From: Corynebacterium sp. HMSC04H06
Lineage (GTDB): Bacteria; Actinomycetota; Actinomycetes; Mycobacteriales; Mycobacteriaceae
NCBI RefSeq assembly: GCF_001815935.1
Contig: NZ_KV823406.1
Span: 1-64,000, forward strand
Direction of reading: 5' to 3'
DNA: 64,000 nucleotides
Position numbers and translations under genes: made by a program. Position 1 is the first letter of the stretch, and every line of letters begins with the position of its first letter. The notes beneath the pieces were generated by a model. That model made no database searches, was not told the DNA's origin, and saw nothing but the letters and a program-made list of their open reading frames with translations. Positions 29,858 through 40,788 of the stretch are shown here, piece by piece.

Positions 29858-30577
29858 ATGACTGAGAAGGCGCGAGCTGCCGCGGCGGCCAGCCGGGCAA
29901 AGGAGTCTCGCTCCACGGAGGGGGATACCCGTCGCCAAGTCATGCTTTTGCTGCTCAAGGACGGTCCGGTCACCGCTTCGTACCTGGGAAAGCGCCTGGG
30001 GCTGTCCGCCGCGGGCGTGCGACGCCATCTAGACATCCTGGTGGGAGAGGATTTGACGGAGGTGGTCCACCGCCGGCCGCATCCCAAGTACGGGGAACCG
30101 GCCGGCCGTGGGCGCCCCGCCAAACATTTCCGCCTCACCGACAAGGGACGGGCCCAGTTCGGGCACGCCTACGACGAACTCGCCTCCGAGGCGCTGACAG
30201 CCCTTCGGGAAGTCGGTGGCTCTGCGGCCGTCAAGCAATTTGCGAAAGCCCGTATGGAGCGGTTGCTGGCGGACGTGGAACCCTTGGTCCAGGAGGACGA
30301 ATCCGTGGAAGAGATCGCGGCGGAGCTCGCCGCGGCCTTGGACAACCACGGTTACGCCGCCACCGTGACCAGCGCGGGACACGGAGTGCAGATTTGTCAG
30401 CACCATTGCCCCGTGGCTCACGTGGCAGCGGAGCACCCCGAGTTGTGTGAAGCGGAGCAGGAGGTCTTTTCCGCCCTGTTAGGCAAGCACGTGCAGCCTT
30501 TGGCCTCCATCGCGGACGGCCACGGGATCTGCACGACTAACATCCCCTTGACACCAATTTTTAATCAACGCAACTAA
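29858..30577 (+). CDS. sufR: Iron-sulfur-dependent suf operon regulator SufR
   Basis: A 239-residue DNA-binding protein expected to repress the suf operon when it carries a [4Fe-4S] cluster. The winged helix is at about residues 30-100 (RRQVMLLLLKDGPVTASYLGKRLGLSAAGVRRHL). The C-terminal part has four cysteines spaced C-x3-C-x12-C-x27-C, the spacing I recall for mycobacterial SufR. The ATG at 29858 is chosen over an upstream TTG because AAGGAGG at 29843-29849 sits 8 bases before it. sufB follows 30 bases after the stop. Confidence 0.92.
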   Translation: MTEKARAAAAASRAKESRSTEGDTRRQVMLLLLKDGPVTASYLGKRLGLSAAGVRRHLDILVGEDLTEVVHRRPHPKYGEPAGRGRPAKHFRLTDKGRAQFGHAYDELASEALTALREVGGSAAVKQFAKARMERLLADVEPLVQEDESVEEIAAELAAALDNHGYAATVTSAGHGVQICQHHCPVAHVAAEHPELCEAEQEVFSALLGKHVQPLASIADGHGICTTNIPLTPIFNQRN

Positions 30578-30607
30578 TCTTCACACGCAGTGAGAAAGGA
30601 GCGGGTC

Positions 30608-32053
30608 ATGACTCAGGCACAATCTGCGCCGGGTACCGAGGCCAAGATGACCGATGATGAAATCATCGAGTCGATCGGTGCGTACGAATATGGCTGGCAC
30701 GACTCGGACGTGGCCGGCGCATCGGCACGTCGTGGGCTGAGCGAGGAGGTCGTTCGTGACATCTCGCGTCAGAAGAACGAGCCCGAGTGGATGCTCAACC
30801 AGCGGCTCAAGGCCCTCAACATTTTCGAGAAGAAGCCGATTCCGACCTGGGGCGCGGATTTGTCCGGCATCGACTTCGACAACATCAAGTACTACGTCAA
30901 GTCGACCGAGGAGCAGGCCCAGACCTGGGATGATCTGCCCGCCGACATTAAGGAGACCTACGACAAGCTGGGTATTCCGGACGCCGAAAAGCAGCGCCTG
31001 GTGGCTGGCGTCGCCGCCCAGTACGAGTCGGAGGTCGTCTACCACCAGATCCGCGAGGACCTAGAGCGCCAGGGCGTTATCTTCGTTGACACCGACACCG
31101 CGCTGCGCGAGCACGAGGAGCTGTTCAAGGAGTACTTCGGCACGGTCATCCCGGCCGGCGACAACAAGTTCTCCTCGCTGAACTCCGCCGTCTGGTCCGG
31201 TGGCTCCTTTATCTACGTTCCGCCGGGAGTCCACGTGGACATCCCGCTGCAGGCTTATTTCCGCATCAACACGGAAAACATGGGGCAGTTCGAGCGCACC
31301 CTCATCATCGTCGATGAGGACGCCTACGTGCACTACGTCGAGGGCTGCACCGCGCCGATCTACAAGTCGGACTCCCTGCACTCCGCCGTCGTGGAAATCA
31401 TCGTCAAGAAGGGCGGCCGTTGCCGCTACACGACCATCCAGAACTGGTCGAACAACGTCTACAACCTGGTGACCAAGCGCACCAAGTGCGAAGAGGGCGC
31501 GACCATGGAGTGGGTCGACGGCAACATCGGCTCCAAGGTGACCATGAAGTACCCGGCCGTCTGGCTGACCGGCGAGCACGCCCGTGGCGAGGTGCTCTCC
31601 GTGGCCTTCGCCGGCGAGGACCAGTTCCAGGACACCGGCGCGAAGATGACGCACATGGCGCCGCACACCTCCTCGAACATCGTGTCCAAGTCCGTCGCCC
31701 GCGCTGGCGGGCGCGCGGCCTACCGCGGCCTGGGGCAGGTCAACCAGAACGCGCACCACTCCACCTCCAACGTGGAGTGCGACGCCCTGTTGGTCGACAG
31801 CATCTCGCGTTCGGACACATACCCCTACAACGATATCCGCAACGACCACGTGACCCTGGGCCACGAGGCGACCGTCTCGCAGGTGTCGGAGGAGCAGTTG
31901 TTCTACCTGATGTCGCGTGGCATCGCGGAAGAAGAAGCAATGGCAATGATCGTGCGCGGTTTCGTTGAGCCTATCGCCAAGGAGCTCCCGATGGAGTACG
32001 CCCTAGAGCTCAACCGCCTCATCGAGCTACAGATGGAAGGATCGGTGGGCTAG
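30608..32053 (+). CDS. sufB: Fe-S cluster assembly scaffold protein SufB
   Basis: Scaffold subunit of the SufBCD complex on which Fe-S clusters are built from SufS sulfur. The 481-residue protein contains the family beta-helix core with [32 protein letters not shown] and the C-terminal [17 protein letters not shown] at 30608 is preferred over GTG at 30590 because GAAAGGA precedes it by 7 bases. Unlike SufB of M. tuberculosis, there is no intein: the sequence runs through the usual insertion region without interruption. Confidence 0.96.
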   Translation: MTQAQSAPGTEAKMTDDEIIESIGAYEYGWHDSDVAGASARRGLSEEVVRDISRQKNEPEWMLNQRLKALNIFEKKPIPTWGADLSGIDFDNIKYYVKSTEEQAQTWDDLPADIKETYDKLGIPDAEKQRLVAGVAAQYESEVVYHQIREDLERQGVIFVDTDTALREHEELFKEYFGTVIPAGDNKFSSLNSAVWSGGSFIYVPPGVHVDIPLQAYFRINTENMGQFERTLIIVDEDAYVHYVEGCTAPIYKSDSLHSAVVEIIVKKGGRCRYTTIQNWSNNVYNLVTKRTKCEEGATMEWVDGNIGSKVTMKYPAVWLTGEHARGEVLSVAFAGEDQFQDTGAKMTHMAPHTSSNIVSKSVARAGGRAAYRGLGQVNQNAHHSTSNVECDALLVDSISRSDTYPYNDIRNDHVTLGHEATVSQVSEEQLFYLMSRGIAEEEAMAMIVRGFVEPIAKELPMEYALELNRLIELQMEGSVG

Positions 32054-32058
32054 TCCCG

Positions 32059-33225
32059 ATGGTGAACTCAAACGAATTTTCTGCTCGTAAGAACCCGAAC
32101 CAGGTCACCAAGGGTGATCTCTTCGGTTCCTTCGACGTGGCGGACTTCGACATCCCGAAGGGTCGCGACGAGGTGTGGCGCTTTATCTCCCTGCGCAACC
32201 TCCGCGGCCTGCACAACGGCGAGTTTGCTGAGGCCGTAGCCCAGGACGTGAAGGTCACCGGTCCGGATGAGGTCCGCACCGAGACGGTCGCTCCCACCGA
32301 CGAGCGGCTGGGTCGGGCCGGCAAGCCCACCGACCGCGTGGCAGCCCAGGCGTGGACCTCCATGCCGGAGGCCCAGATCGTCACCATCGAACCGGAAGCA
32401 CAGCTTAGCGAGCCGACCATCGTGACGATCACCGGCCGCGGCGACGGCGTCACCAGCTTCGGCGCCACCTCCATCGAGGTCGGCCACCACGCCGAGGCCA
32501 CCGTCGTGCTCAAGTACGAGGGCTCTGGCACCCACGCTGACAACGTCGAGTTCGTCATCGGCGACGGCGCCCACGTCACCGTCATTGTCGACGCCGACTG
32601 GAACAACGACGCAGTCCACCTGTCGCACCAGGCGATCAAGATGGGCCGCGACGCCACCCTGCGCCACAACTCCGCCATCTTCGGCGGCGAGATCGTGCGC
32701 ATCGTCCCGCGCGTGACCTTCAGCGCCCCGGGCGCCGACGTCGAGCTGCTCGGCGTCTACTTCGCGGACTCTGGCCAGTACTTCGAAAACCGCATGCTGG
32801 TCGACCACTCCGTGCCGAACTGCCGCTCCCGCGTGCTCTACAAGGGCGCGCTGCAGGGCGATAAGAAGGCCGAGTCCCGCACCTGCTGGGTGGGCGACGT
32901 TCTCATCCGCGCCGACGCGCAGGGTACCGACACCTATGAGACGAACAACAACCTCATCCTGACCGACGGTGCGCGGGCCGACGCGATCCCCAACCTGGAG
33001 ATCGAGACCGGGGAAATCACCGGCGCCGGCCACGCTGCCACCGTCGGCCGCTTCGATGACTTGGAGCTGTTCTACCTCATGTCCCGCGGTATCCCGGAGG
33101 CCGAGGCCCGCCGGCTTATCATCCGCGGCTTCTTCAACGAGGTCATCAACCGCATTCCGGTCGAGTCCCTGCGCGAAGAGCTGGAAAACCGTGTTTCTGA
33201 CGAGCTAGCGAAGATCAACGCCTAG
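32059..33225 (+). CDS. sufD: Fe-S cluster assembly protein SufD
   Basis: Partner of SufB in the SufBC2D scaffold complex. The 388-residue protein has the shared SufB/SufD C-terminal beta-helix, seen in SRVLYKGALQGDKKAESRTCWVGDVLI, TYETNNNLIL, PNLEIETGEITGAGHAATVGRFD and the final [22 protein letters not shown]. The conserved His in GHAATVG matches the residue needed for cluster formation in SufD. ATG 5 bases after sufB. It is shorter and more variable at its N-terminus, as is usual for SufD. Confidence 0.95.
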   Translation: MVNSNEFSARKNPNQVTKGDLFGSFDVADFDIPKGRDEVWRFISLRNLRGLHNGEFAEAVAQDVKVTGPDEVRTETVAPTDERLGRAGKPTDRVAAQAWTSMPEAQIVTIEPEAQLSEPTIVTITGRGDGVTSFGATSIEVGHHAEATVVLKYEGSGTHADNVEFVIGDGAHVTVIVDADWNNDAVHLSHQAIKMGRDATLRHNSAIFGGEIVRIVPRVTFSAPGADVELLGVYFADSGQYFENRMLVDHSVPNCRSRVLYKGALQGDKKAESRTCWVGDVLIRADAQGTDTYETNNNLILTDGARADAIPNLEIETGEITGAGHAATVGRFDDLELFYLMSRGIPEAEARRLIIRGFFNEVINRIPVESLREELENRVSDELAKINA

Positions 33226-33266
33226 CGCCCCTGCTGAAACCCACGCAACAGAAAGATTAAATCGCT

Positions 33267-35281
<2,015 letters not shown>

Positions 35282-35731
35282 ATGCTGGATTCGATGTACC
35301 AAGAGGTGATCCTGGATCACTACAAGAACCCGCAGTACAAGGGCCTACGGGAGGGCCACCAAGCCGAGGTTCACCACGTGAACCCGTCCTGTGGCGACGA
35401 GCTGACCTTGCGCGTCAAGCTGTCCGAGGACGGTAATACCGTGGAGGACATTTCCTACGACGCGGAAGGGTGCTCGATTTCGCAGGCCTCTACCTCGGTC
35501 ATGGCCGAGGAGATCGTGGGCCAGCCGCTGGAGGTGGCTAACCAGAAGCTCGCCGAGTTCGAGAAGATGGTGACCTCCCGCGGCAAGGAAGAGGGCGACG
35601 ACGAAATCATCGGCGACGGCGTGGCCTTCGCCGGGGTTTCTCAATACCCAGCCCGAGTCAAATGCGCGTTGCTAGGCTGGAAGGCATTCCAAGCCGCTGC
35701 AGGCGACGCACTCAACGAATTGGAGCACTAA
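35282..35731 (+). CDS. sufU: Zinc-dependent sulfurtransferase SufU
   Basis: A 149-residue IscU-like protein that accepts sulfur from SufS through a zinc site. The three conserved cysteines and the Asp are in NPSCGDELTL, DAEGCSISQAS and ARVKCALLGW. It carries the insertion between the second and third cysteines typical of SufU rather than IscU. The ATG follows the sufS stop with no gap, and its own TAA overlaps the sufT ATG (TAATG). Confidence 0.95.
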   Translation: MLDSMYQEVILDHYKNPQYKGLREGHQAEVHHVNPSCGDELTLRVKLSEDGNTVEDISYDAEGCSISQASTSVMAEEIVGQPLEVANQKLAEFEKMVTSRGKEEGDDEIIGDGVAFAGVSQYPARVKCALLGWKAFQAAAGDALNELEH

Positions 35732-36138
35732 TGACCCAGCCCACTGACCCGTACCAGAACGAGTCTTCGAGCTTCGACGGGGGCCGCGAGCGCCCCGAGC
35801 AGACCGAGGAGCAGATCGCGAAGGCCTACGACGTCGCTGAGTTCCTCCGTGACGTCATCGACCCCGAGCTCGGCATCAACGTCGTCGACCTCGGCTTGGT
35901 CTACGAGATCTGGATGGAAGAAAACGAGGGCAAAGAAAAGGCCGTCGTTAACATGACGCTGACCTCTCCGGCGTGCCCGTTGACCGACATTATCGCCGAA
36001 CAGGCCGAACAGGCGGTCGTGGGCAACAAGGTAGCCGACCAGTTGGAAATCAACTGGGTCTGGATGCCGCCGTGGGGTCCGAACATGATCACCGAGGAGG
36101 GGCGCGAACAGCTCCAGGCCCTCGGGTTCGCTGTCTAA
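35731..36138 (+). CDS. sufT: Fe-S assembly auxiliary protein SufT (MIP18/DUF59 family)
   Basis: A 135-residue MIP18-family protein thought to help maturation of Fe-S proteins. The domain starts near residue 33 with VAEFLRDVIDPELGINVVDLGLVYEI and contains the reactive-cysteine motif NMTLTSPACPLTDII, ending in WMPPWGPNMITEEGREQLQALGF. The first 30 residues are acidic and probably disordered. The ATG at 35731 overlaps the sufU stop. Last gene of sufRBDCSUT; a weak hairpin follows at 36163-36195. Confidence 0.94.
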   Translation: MTQPTDPYQNESSSFDGGRERPEQTEEQIAKAYDVAEFLRDVIDPELGINVVDLGLVYEIWMEENEGKEKAVVNMTLTSPACPLTDIIAEQAEQAVVGNKVADQLEINWVWMPPWGPNMITEEGREQLQALGFAV

Positions 36139-36162
36139 GCTAGACTGCTTTTCTCACACTCC

Positions 36163-36198
36163 GCCAGGTTCCTCTGCTCGTCCAGGGGGCCTGGCTTT
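36163..36198 (+). terminator. Possible terminator after the suf operon
   Basis: GCCAGG at 36163-36168 and CCTGGC at 36190-36195 can pair across a 21-base loop, followed by TTT. It is a weak but well-placed terminator candidate. Confidence 0.4.
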
Positions 36199-36216
36199 GT
36201 GCTGCGCGGAAGTTGA

Positions 36217-36222
36217 TAGACT
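36217..36222 (+). promoter_or_regulatory. -10 box TAGACT of a probable leaderless ABC-F promoter
   Basis: TAGACT ends 8 bases before the GTG of the ABC-F gene, and no ribosome-binding sequence is present in the gap. Confidence 0.55.
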
Positions 36223-36230
36223 AGCGGGTT

Positions 36231-37862
36231 GTGATTGTTACCAATGACTTGGAAGTTCGCGTCGGCGCCCGCACTTTGCTCAACGCCCCGGGGCAGCACC
36301 TGCGCGTCCAGCCGGGGGACCGCATCGGGCTAATCGGCCGCAACGGCGCCGGAAAGACCACCACAATGCGCATTTTGTCGGGGGAGACGGAGCCTTACGG
36401 CGGTTCGGTGACTACTTCTGGGCCCATCGGCTACCTGCCGCAGGACTCCCGGGAGGGCAATATTGAGCAATCCGCCCGCAACCGCGTGCTCTCTGCCCGC
36501 GGCCTAGATGAAATCCAGCGTTCCATGGAAAAGCAGCAGCACATCATGGAAAACACGGACGACGACATCAAGCGCGACAAGGCAATCGCCAAGTTTTCGC
36601 GCCTGGAAGAGCGCTACCAGGCGCTGGGCGGCTACGAGGCCGCAGCCGAGTGCGCCCAGATCTGCGATAACCTGGGTCTGCCGCAGCGCGTGCTGGACCA
36701 GCAGCTAAAGACCCTGTCGGGCGGCCAGCGCCGCCGCGTGGAGCTGGCTCAAATTCTCTTCTCCGCCACCGCGGGCGCGGGCAAGTCCAACACGACCCTG
36801 CTGCTGGACGAGCCCACCAACCACCTGGACGCGGACTCAATTACCTGGCTGCGCGGCTTCCTGGCCAAGCATGAGGGCGGCCTCATCATGATCTCCCACG
36901 ACGTGGAGCTTCTTGATGCCGTTTGCAACAAGATCTGGTTTTTGGACGCGGTCCGCGCCGAGGCCGACGTCTACAACATGGGGTACAAGAAGTACCTCGA
37001 CGCGCGTGCTACCGACGAGGCCCGCCGGCGCCGCGAGCGCGCCAATGCGGAGAAGAAGGCCGCCGCGCTGCACAAGCAGGCCGCGAAGCTGGGCGCGAAG
37101 GCGACGAAGGCCGCGGCCGCGAAGCAGATGCTCGCTCGCGCCGACCGCATGATGAACGAACTGGACGAGGTGCGCGTGAGCGACAAGTTCGCCAGCATCA
37201 AGTTCCCGGAGCCCGCGCCCTGCGGCAAGACCCCGATGAACGCCAAGGGGCTGACCAAGATGTACGGCTCCCTGGAGGTTTTCGTCGGCGTTGACCTGGC
37301 CATCGACAAGGGCTCCCGCGTGGTGGTGCTGGGTACTAACGGCGCGGGCAAGACCACCTTGCTCAAGCTGCTGGCCGGGGTGGAGCGCACCGACGGCGAA
37401 GGCGGTATCGTCAGCGGCCACGGCCTGCGGATCGGCTACTTCGCCCAGGAGCACGACACCATCGACGGCGACAAGACCGTGTGGGAAAACACCATCGAGG
37501 CCTGTCCGGAGGCCGGCCAGCAGGACCTGCGCGGTCTGCTGGGCGCGTTCATGTTCTCCGGCGACAAGCTGGAGCAACCCGCCGGCACGCTTTCCGGCGG
37601 TGAGAAGACCCGCCTGGCCCTGGCCACGCTGGTCTCCTCACGCGCTAACGTCCTACTGCTGGACGAGCCGACCAACAACCTGGACCCGATCTCCCGCGAA
37701 CAGGTCCTAGACGCCCTTCGCACCTACACCGGTGCCGTCGTCCTCGTGACCCATGACCCAGGTGCGGTCAAGGCCCTTGAACCCGAGCGCGTCATCATCA
37801 TGCCCGACGGCGACGAGGACCTTTGGTCGGACGAGTACATGGAGATCGTCGAGCTGGCCTAA
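36231..37862 (+). CDS. ABC-F family ATPase
   Basis: A 543-residue soluble protein with two ABC domains and no membrane segment, corresponding in position to Rv1473. Domain 1 has GRNGAGKTTTMRIL, LSGGQRRRVELAQ and LLLDEPTNHLD; domain 2 has GTNGAGKTTLLKLL, LSGGEKTRLALA and LLLDEPTNNLD. Between them is a basic, Ala-rich linker (about residues 255-320), as in translation factors of this family. ABC-F proteins act on ribosomes, in antibiotic protection or translation control; which applies here is not clear. GTG start appears leaderless. Confidence 0.92.
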   Translation: MIVTNDLEVRVGARTLLNAPGQHLRVQPGDRIGLIGRNGAGKTTTMRILSGETEPYGGSVTTSGPIGYLPQDSREGNIEQSARNRVLSARGLDEIQRSMEKQQHIMENTDDDIKRDKAIAKFSRLEERYQALGGYEAAAECAQICDNLGLPQRVLDQQLKTLSGGQRRRVELAQILFSATAGAGKSNTTLLLDEPTNHLDADSITWLRGFLAKHEGGLIMISHDVELLDAVCNKIWFLDAVRAEADVYNMGYKKYLDARATDEARRRRERANAEKKAAALHKQAAKLGAKATKAAAAKQMLARADRMMNELDEVRVSDKFASIKFPEPAPCGKTPMNAKGLTKMYGSLEVFVGVDLAIDKGSRVVVLGTNGAGKTTLLKLLAGVERTDGEGGIVSGHGLRIGYFAQEHDTIDGDKTVWENTIEACPEAGQQDLRGLLGAFMFSGDKLEQPAGTLSGGEKTRLALATLVSSRANVLLLDEPTNNLDPISREQVLDALRTYTGAVVLVTHDPGAVKALEPERVIIMPDGDEDLWSDEYMEIVELA

Positions 37863-37938
37863 ACGCCTTAGCTCTTACGCCCCCTGCCAGCCGTGTGGCC
37901 AGGTGGCAGGGGAGTAGCGGGGAAGCTCGAGACAAAAA

Positions 37939-37984
37939 GCACCGCCGCGGGTTGCCATGAAGGCAGCCGCGGCGGTGCGTCTTT
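37939..37984. terminator. Bidirectional terminator after the ABC-F gene
   Basis: GCACCGCCGCGG at 37939-37950 is perfectly complementary to 37967-37978 (12 bp). A and T runs flank it on both sides, so it serves both convergent genes. Confidence 0.85.
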
Positions 37985-37996
37985 TGGCGGTTGGGC

Positions 37997-38254
37997 TTAG
38001 CGCAGCCAACCGAAGCTCAGTAGGAATGCTTCGAGCTGGATCATCTCGTCGGTATCGGGGGCGTGGCCGGCGATAGCTTCGAAGGCCGTGGCGGCCTCTT
38101 TCGTGTTTGCCGGGGTCGAGTCGGCCTCGACCAAGTATTCTGCCACCGCGGCCTCGACCGGGGTAGCGGAAATGGTATCCACGCCGGTACCGGTGAGAGA
38201 ATCCTTGAACGTATCAGCAATGCCATCCAGGATGGTGCGCATTGTCGTCTTCAT
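37997..38254 (-). CDS. Small acidic hypothetical protein
   Basis: An 85-residue acidic protein with no cysteine, signal peptide or membrane helix; I do not recognise it. It is Ala-, Thr- and Asp-rich, predicted mostly helical, and ends with EMIQLEAFLLSFGWLR. The ATG at 38254 follows a strong ribosome site (GGAGGTGA), which supports real expression. It is a single-gene unit between a strong terminator and the pit-linked membrane gene. Confidence 0.75.
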   Translation of the reverse strand: MKTTMRTILDGIADTFKDSLTGTGVDTISATPVEAAVAEYLVEADSTPANTKEAATAFEAIAGHAPDTDEMIQLEAFLLSFGWLR

Positions 38255-38395
38255 GACTCACCTCCACGTGAATACGGATCGTCTCTTTTGTTGATACCTC
38301 AATTGTAGGACGCCCATACTGCGAAAGCAACCCTTACGTAACTAGGAATTTACTTTCTGTTCACTTTGGATGTGTCTGGAATCACGAACCAGTGT

Positions 38396-38686
38396 TTATA
38401 GGCCGCCGAAGAATTCCATGCCGAAGTAATGGGCGATGGTGTCGCGGGCAATCCAGACGATTGCCAGGATGATGATGGCGGCTAGAACGGCGTAGACGGT
38501 CCAGCCAAGCACCTTCATCTGCGGGCTCGCCGGGGTGTCGTCTACCACGACGCCGTCGGCGTTGCGGATGGGATCGCCGGTCATGCAGCGCATGCCGAGC
38601 GAAAACAGGAGGGGGATGCCGGCGCCGAAGAGGAGGGCGAGGCCGGCGACGTGAAGGATGGACTGGAAAATCTCGGTGACGGTCAT
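38396..38686 (-). CDS. Small two-helix membrane protein downstream of pit
   Basis: A 96-residue protein with two predicted membrane helices: residues 12-30 (HVAGLALLFGAGIPLLFSLG) and 63-80 (VYAVLAAIIILAIVWIA), with an acidic loop between. The ATG lies 5 bases after the pit stop, so it is almost certainly co-expressed with the phosphate transporter and may be a small partner of it. It bears no resemblance to PhoU. Function unknown. Confidence 0.8.
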   Translation of the reverse strand: MTVTEIFQSILHVAGLALLFGAGIPLLFSLGMRCMTGDPIRNADGVVVDDTPASPQMKVLGWTVYAVLAAIIILAIVWIARDTIAHYFGMEFFGGL

Positions 38687-38691
38687 GGCGT

Positions 38692-39981
38692 TTATCGACC
38701 TTCCTGCGGGCTAGCGGAATCGGAGGCGGCGACCGGCTCAGCGGCCGCGGTGGGGGCGGGGACCGGCTCCTTGGCGCGTGCCATGGAGGAGTCGACGGAC
38801 TCGGCGTCCTTGTCCCAGTCTTCGTTGACGTTGGAGGCATCCACCGGGTTCATGCGCGAGCGGATTACGATGAGGGCTGCCATGGCGATCAGGAGGACGA
38901 AGTCGACGATGGCGCCCACGGTCAGCGAGGAGAAAGCGGACACGCCGCGGGCGAGCCACCAACTGACGAAGCCGACGAAGGCGGCGCAGGGCAGCGTAAT
39001 CAGCCATGCGGCAGCCATGCGCATGGCCACGCCCCAGCGGACGTCGGCGCCGCGCTTGCCGATGCCGGTGCCCATGATGGAGCCGGTGGACACGTGCGTG
39101 GTGGACAGCGCCATGCCGCCGGTGGCGGAGGTCAGAATGATGGCGGCCGAGGTTGCCTCAGCGGCCATTCCTTGCAGGGATTCGATTTCAACCAGACCCT
39201 TGCCCAGGGTGCGGATAACGCGCCAGCCGCCGGAAAGGGTGCCGGCTGCGATGGCGATAGCACAGGCGATGATGACCCAGGTCGGGATGCGCGCCTCGGC
39301 GGAGGTTTCGCCGGCGGCGACCAGTGCCAGGAAGATAACACCCATCGTCTTCTGTGCGTCGCCGGCACCGTGTGCCAGGGAAACCAGGCAGGCGGTGACG
39401 ATCTGGCCGTGGCGGAAGTGCTCGTTCTTGACCTTTGTCGGGATGGTGTTGGTGACCCAGTAGACTAGGGCGGTGGCGCACGCGGAAACGAGTGCGGCGA
39501 TGACGGGGGAGGCCAGGGCCGGGATGATGATCTTGCCGGCGATGGAGGACCACTCCACGCCGCCGGAGCCCATGGCGGCAAACGCCGCGCCAATCAGGCC
39601 GCCAAACAGGGCGTGGGAGGAGCTTGACGGCATGCCCAGCAGCCAGGTGAATAGGTTCCACAGGATGCCGCCGATAAGGCCGGTGAAGACCACCATCAGC
39701 AGTGCCTGGCCGTCGGCCGGCACGCCGTCGGTGCCAGCGCCAGAAAGGTCATAGGAGTCTAGGTTGACGATTCCCTTGGCCACCGTGGCGGCCACGTTAA
39801 CGGAAAGGAACGCGCCCACCAGGTTCAGTGCCGCGGAGATTGCTACCGCGGTAAAAGGCTTGAGCGCTCCCGTGGCGATGGAGGTCGCCATGGCGTTGGC
39901 CGTGTCGTGGAAACCATTGGTGAAGTCAAAAGCAATGGCGGTAATCACCACGATCGCCAGGATGATAAGAGTCGCTGTCAC
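38692..39981 (-). CDS. pit: Low-affinity inorganic phosphate transporter (PiT family)
   Basis: A 429-residue PiT-family permease with about 10 membrane helices. The two inverted family signatures are FDFTNGFHDTANAMATSIATGAL at the N-terminus and, in the second half, ALSTTHVSTGSIMGTGIGKRGADVRW; SSSHALFGGLIGA is also typical. The last 60 residues are a hydrophilic, acidic tail rich in Ala and Pro. Start GTG at 39981 with AAAGGG upstream. The upstream region holds a Pho-box-like direct repeat and an inverted repeat. Confidence 0.94.
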   Translation of the reverse strand: MTATLIILAIVVITAIAFDFTNGFHDTANAMATSIATGALKPFTAVAISAALNLVGAFLSVNVAATVAKGIVNLDSYDLSGAGTDGVPADGQALLMVVFTGLIGGILWNLFTWLLGMPSSSSHALFGGLIGAAFAAMGSGGVEWSSIAGKIIIPALASPVIAALVSACATALVYWVTNTIPTKVKNEHFRHGQIVTACLVSLAHGAGDAQKTMGVIFLALVAAGETSAEARIPTWVIIACAIAIAAGTLSGGWRVIRTLGKGLVEIESLQGMAAEATSAAIILTSATGGMALSTTHVSTGSIMGTGIGKRGADVRWGVAMRMAAAWLITLPCAAFVGFVSWWLARGVSAFSSLTVGAIVDFVLLIAMAALIVIRSRMNPVDASNVNEDWDKDAESVDSSMARAKEPVPAPTAAAEPVAASDSASPQEGR

Positions 39982-40299
39982 AGTGTCGGCCCTTTGCAGT
40001 GCATGATTTGAGTAGTGCAGAGTGCATCTGCGGCGCCCAAGCGTCGCGGACGGTCCGAAACTTTACTCCTGCCTGGAAATTTAAACAATTTAGTTCATGG
40101 ACCTATCTAAATTGTCACACTAAATTAATTCCTAGGTCGCATGGAGTTAACCCGATGTTAACCTTAATGCTTTCTTCCCCCTAGCCGGAGGTGGCTAACG
40201 CAACATTTAAAGCCCCGAATTCTCCCGAAGCAAACACTAAAATAGGGGAAAACATTTCACTACTTTGCGCCTACCGTGACGCAGGAAAAGGAGTCAACC
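39982..40299. other. AT-rich divergent region between pit and a small membrane gene
   Basis: These 318 bases are markedly richer in A and T than the rest of the window. They contain an 8-bp inverted repeat, CAATTTAG (40086-40093) and CTAAATTG (40107-40114), and the direct repeat GTTAACC at 40146-40152 and 40157-40163. No gene is seen; the region looks regulatory. Confidence 0.5.
40146..40163. promoter_or_regulatory. Pho-box-like direct repeat upstream of pit
   Basis: Two exact copies of GTTAACC start 11 bases apart. PhoP/PhoB-type regulators bind 7-base direct repeats with an 11-base period; the Streptomyces unit is close to GTTCACC. The site lies about 165 bases from the pit start and 140 bases from the divergent small gene. 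Confidence 0.45.
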
Positions 40300-40551
40300 A
40301 TGGCCTGTTCGTGGGATAAGTGCCAACGCGATCTGAACAAGCGCTGGTCGCAGCTTTCTTCAGCCGAGCAAAAGGGCGTTATCGGCGCCCTCATCCTGGA
40401 CGGCGTCCTCAAGGCGACTGCGTGGCACTACCTCTACCACCTGCCCAGCCGCAAAATCCGCGGACCGAAGTGGCTCTGGGCCATCATCACCGCCGTCATC
40501 GGCACCTTCGGCCCCGCCGGCTTCCTCCTCGGCGGCATCCGACGTCGTTAG
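40300..40551 (+). CDS. Small basic membrane protein, unknown function
   Basis: An 83-residue basic protein. The N-terminal half is hydrophilic (SWDKCQRDLNKRWSQLSSAEQ) and the rest can form one or two membrane helices (GVIGALILDGVLKATAWHYL; WAIITAVIGTFGPAGFLLGG), with the end GGIRRR. It resembles the hydrophobic unit found at the N-terminus of phospholipase-D-like proteins, but weakly. The ATG at 40300 has AAAGGAG 6-7 bases upstream; an in-frame start at 40276 is less likely. It is a single-gene unit followed by a strong terminator. Confidence 0.75.
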   Translation: MACSWDKCQRDLNKRWSQLSSAEQKGVIGALILDGVLKATAWHYLYHLPSRKIRGPKWLWAIITAVIGTFGPAGFLLGGIRRR

Positions 40552-40565
40552 AACGTAGCGCACTT

Positions 40566-40606
40566 AGTGGCAGCCCTGGTTTCGGCCCGGCTGCCACTTT
40601 TCTTTG
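40566..40606. terminator. Terminator after the small membrane gene
   Basis: AGTGGCAGCC at 40566-40575 is perfectly complementary to 40589-40598 (10 bp), followed by TTTTCTTTG. It lies between convergent genes. Confidence 0.8.
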
Positions 40607-40788
40607 TTCGGGGAGCGGTCCTCTCTATCCCCGAGCAGGTCGTGGCGCTTCGTGCTTTTCCTACTAGAAACCCCGCGGTCCACGGTCGCCTGTGAACTGG
40701 CCGGGTTGGGCGGGGTGGTCTGCCTGGTTGGGGTGGGCGCCTATAAGGCGGCTGAGCCCGGGGACCAGGCGGACTAGGAGAATGGCTC

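Noticed and set aside
31540..31800. Intein in SufB
   Set aside because: Mycobacterial SufB carries one, but here the conserved text runs through without interruption and the length (481 residues) is that of the mature protein.
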